A stretch of DNA of 8,675 nucleotides from Rhizobacter sp. (GTDB taxonomy: Bacteria > Pseudomonadota > Gammaproteobacteria > Burkholderiales > Burkholderiaceae_C). Below the pieces are notes generated by a model that was not told where the DNA came from, did no database searches, and was given only the letters and a program-made list of their open reading frames with translations. The position numbers were made by a program, and so were the translations under genes. The DNA lies in the NCBI GenBank assembly GCA_025359585.1, contig JANYFX010000466.1, positions 1 to 8,675 on the forward strand, given 5' to 3'. Numbering within the stretch: position 1 is the stretch's first letter; every line of letters begins with the position of its first letter. Below, in pieces: positions 7,118-8,675 of the stretch.

Positions 7118-8632
7118 TCAGAAGTTGTGCCAGTCGCCCGACTGCTCGAAAGCGTGCGCAGCGCGGTAGATGGTCGACTCGGCGTAGTGTTTGCCGATCA
7201 GCTGCAGGCCGATCGGCAGGCCGTTCGACATGCCGCAGGGCAGGCTCATGGCCGGGTGCCCGGTCACATCGAACGGGCAGGTGTTGTTGACCATCTCGAG
7301 CGCACGCCCGACCCACAGCGCGAGCGGCGCGTTGCTCGGCGGGATTGGCGTTGCTTTCATCGGCTGCGTCGGGGTGAGCAGCAGGTCGTAGCGCGACAGC
7401 GCGTCGTCGTAGGCGGCGCAGAGCACGCGGCTCAGGTTCTGCGCCTTGGCGTAGAAGTGGCCGCGGTAGTCGTCCATGAAGTAGGTGCCGGCGATCATGC
7501 ACAACTTCAGCGACGGCGAGAGTTCGTTGGCCCGCGCTCGCCAGTTGGCGTGGGCGTCGAGCAGGCTGGTGGTGTACAGGCCCTTCCAGTTGAAGCCCAT
7601 GCCGTTGCCGTTCATCATCTGCGCCTGCAGGCCTTCGATCGCGATCGCGGTCCAGATCGCCGGGCCGTCCTTGTGCATCGGCACCGAAACGTCTTCGACG
7701 ACAGCACCGAGCGCGCGCAGCCGGTCGGCCGCGGCGCGCACCTTGGCGTCGACATCGGGCTCGCTGTTGTCGTGGTTGAAACCTTCGAGCAGCACGCCGA
7801 TGCGCAGGCCCGCCACACCGCGGCCGAGCGCGGCGCTGTAACGGTCGACACGCACGTTGTATTGGCGCGGGTCCAGCCCGTCGGCGCCGGCCAGCACTTC
7901 GAGCAGCAGCGCGTTGTCGGCCACGTTGGTGGTAATCGGGCCGACGTGGTCAATGGTCGCTTCGATCGGCATCACGCCGGTGTAGGGCACGAGGCCGTGT
8001 GTGCCCTTCATGCCGTAAGCACCGCACCAGCTCGCCGGCATGCGGATCGAGCCGCCCTGGTCGCCGCCGATCGCCATCTCGACCTCGCCGGCACCGACCA
8101 GTGCTCCCGAACCCGAAGACGAACCGCCGGCCGAGTAGCCGTAGCGGTAAGGGTTGTGCACAGGCCCGGCGGAATTGGTGTGGCTGCCGCCCGAGAGACA
8201 GAAGTGCTCGCAGTGCGCCTTGCCGACGATGGTGCCACCGGCGTCGAGGATGCGCGTGACGATGGTCGCGTCGACATCGGGCACATAGCCTTCGAGCGTG
8301 GACGAGCCGTTCATCATCGGCACGCCGGCCAGGCAGACGTTGTCCTTCACCGCCACGGTCTTGCCCTTGAGCGGACCAGACTCCGCGCCCTTCACGACGC
8401 TTTTCACATACCACGCGTTGTATTGGTTCTCCTCCGGCCCCGGCTGGTAGCCCGGCGTGCGCGGATAACGCACCACTGGCTTGTCGTCCGGCATCGCGTC
8501 GATGACGCGGTATGACGCGACGGCCCCGTCCATCATCGCGTGGAAGATGCCCAGGCGTTCCTCGGAAAGCTCCATGCCGAGGTCGAAGACGATTTCTTGC
8601 AACTGCGACAGGGTGGGTTTCTCAACGCTCAT
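7118..8632 (-). CDS. Amidase, nitrile-hydratase-linked enantioselective amidase type
   Basis: Amidase-signature enzyme of 504 residues, expected to be cytosolic, hydrolysing carboxamides to acids plus ammonia. The triad is Lys96 in VAVKDN (93-98), cis-Ser171 in AGGSSSGSG (168-176) and nucleophile Ser195 in GGDQGGSIR (189-197). These numbers are the same as those known for the Rhodococcus enantioselective amidases (Lys96, Ser171, Ser195). Asp191 and Cys203, both noted in the R. rhodochrous J1 enzyme, are also conserved. The helical N-terminal region (about 1-70), the VPMMNGS segment (104-110) and PFDVTGHPAMSLPCG (453-467) fit the same subfamily. These enzymes often act after nitrile hydratase on aliphatic or arylaliphatic amides, but no nitrile hydratase gene is in view; one could lie beyond the right edge. 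ATG 8632 is supported by AAAGGAG six bases upstream. This is the first complete gene of the three-gene minus-strand cluster. Exact amide substrate unknown. Confidence 0.93.
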   Translation of the reverse strand: MSVEKPTLSQLQEIVFDLGMELSEERLGIFHAMMDGAVASYRVIDAMPDDKPVVRYPRTPGYQPGPEENQYNAWYVKSVVKGAESGPLKGKTVAVKDNVCLAGVPMMNGSSTLEGYVPDVDATIVTRILDAGGTIVGKAHCEHFCLSGGSHTNSAGPVHNPYRYGYSAGGSSSGSGALVGAGEVEMAIGGDQGGSIRMPASWCGAYGMKGTHGLVPYTGVMPIEATIDHVGPITTNVADNALLLEVLAGADGLDPRQYNVRVDRYSAALGRGVAGLRIGVLLEGFNHDNSEPDVDAKVRAAADRLRALGAVVEDVSVPMHKDGPAIWTAIAIEGLQAQMMNGNGMGFNWKGLYTTSLLDAHANWRARANELSPSLKLCMIAGTYFMDDYRGHFYAKAQNLSRVLCAAYDDALSRYDLLLTPTQPMKATPIPPSNAPLALWVGRALEMVNNTCPFDVTGHPAMSLPCGMSNGLPIGLQLIGKHYAESTIYRAAHAFEQSGDWHNF

Positions 8633-8638
8633 GGTGGG

Positions 8639-8645
8639 CTCCTTT
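8639..8645 (-). promoter_or_regulatory. Shine-Dalgarno AAAGGAG of the first amidase
   Basis: On the minus strand AAAGGAG is followed by CCCACC and the ATG at 8632-8630, a near-ideal spacing of six bases. It is much stronger than the sites ahead of the two downstream genes, consistent with those relying on translational coupling. The remaining 30 bases to the edge show no recognisable promoter. Confidence 0.75.
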
Positions 8646-8675
8646 GCTTGAGTGGACTGGGGTCTACGCCGCCAT

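Noticed and set aside
3847..7169. Long plus-strand open frames of more than 500 codons (3847-5451 and 5433-7169)
   Set aside because: They lie antisense to the amidase and acyl-CoA synthetase, are rich in Arg, His, Gly and Ala with no recognisable domain, and are expected shadows of GC-rich third positions.
7127..8515. Plus-strand 462-codon open frame opposite the first amidase
   Set aside because: Low-complexity Arg/His/Val-rich translation without any motif; the opposite strand encodes an amidase with all catalytic residues and a good ribosome binding site.
8664..8675. Possible end of an upstream minus-strand gene (in-frame ATG-GCG-GCG-TAG at the right edge)
   Set aside because: A TAG at 8666-8664 about 30 bases before the amidase would fit an upstream operon gene, but only three sense codons are visible, which is no evidence of coding.

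Overview
The window is gene-dense, GC-rich DNA with strong G/C bias at third codon positions. Long open frames run antisense to nearly every gene, as expected at such composition. Base composition, the RlpA lipoprotein architecture and the protein flavour suggest a Burkholderiales-type betaproteobacterium (Leptothrix/Rubrivivax/Comamonadaceae-like). This is an inference from style; no rRNA or species marker is present.

Left part, plus strand (65-2423): a CPA2/Kef-type monovalent cation:proton antiporter without a regulatory nucleotide-binding domain is followed after 31 bp by a flavin-dependent monooxygenase closely patterned on plant YUCCA-type enzymes. The monooxygenase ends tail-to-tail with rlpA on the minus strand; the two stop codons share the 4-bp sequence CTAA.

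Middle, minus strand (2420-3796): rlpA encodes an outer-membrane lipoprotein with a double-psi beta-barrel lytic transglycosylase domain and a C-terminal SPOR domain. Upstream of it lies a 76-residue protein resembling the DUF5678 family, with a clear Shine-Dalgarno sequence and a perfect hairpin just ahead of it. Two back-to-back perfect hairpins fill most of the gap between these two genes.

Right part, minus strand (3919-8632): three tightly packed genes in transcription order are an amidase-signature hydrolase of the nitrile-hydratase-linked (Rhodococcus enantioselective amidase) type, an AMP-forming acyl-CoA synthetase of the ACSF2/medium-chain type (8-bp gap), and a second, different amidase (ATGA stop/start overlap). 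The simplest reading is a catabolic cassette: an amide is hydrolysed to a carboxylic acid and ammonia, then the acid is activated to its CoA thioester. The substrate cannot be read from the sequence. The operon may extend beyond the right edge.

No tRNA, rRNA, CRISPR array, insertion sequence or prophage feature was seen. No stretch longer than about 300 bases lacks a gene; the largest gap is 122 bp (3797-3918) and holds two small hairpins and a ribosome binding site. I found no convincing wholly new system. The most interesting items are the amidase/acyl-CoA synthetase/amidase cassette, the YUCCA-like monooxygenase and the small DUF5678-like gene with its structured leader.
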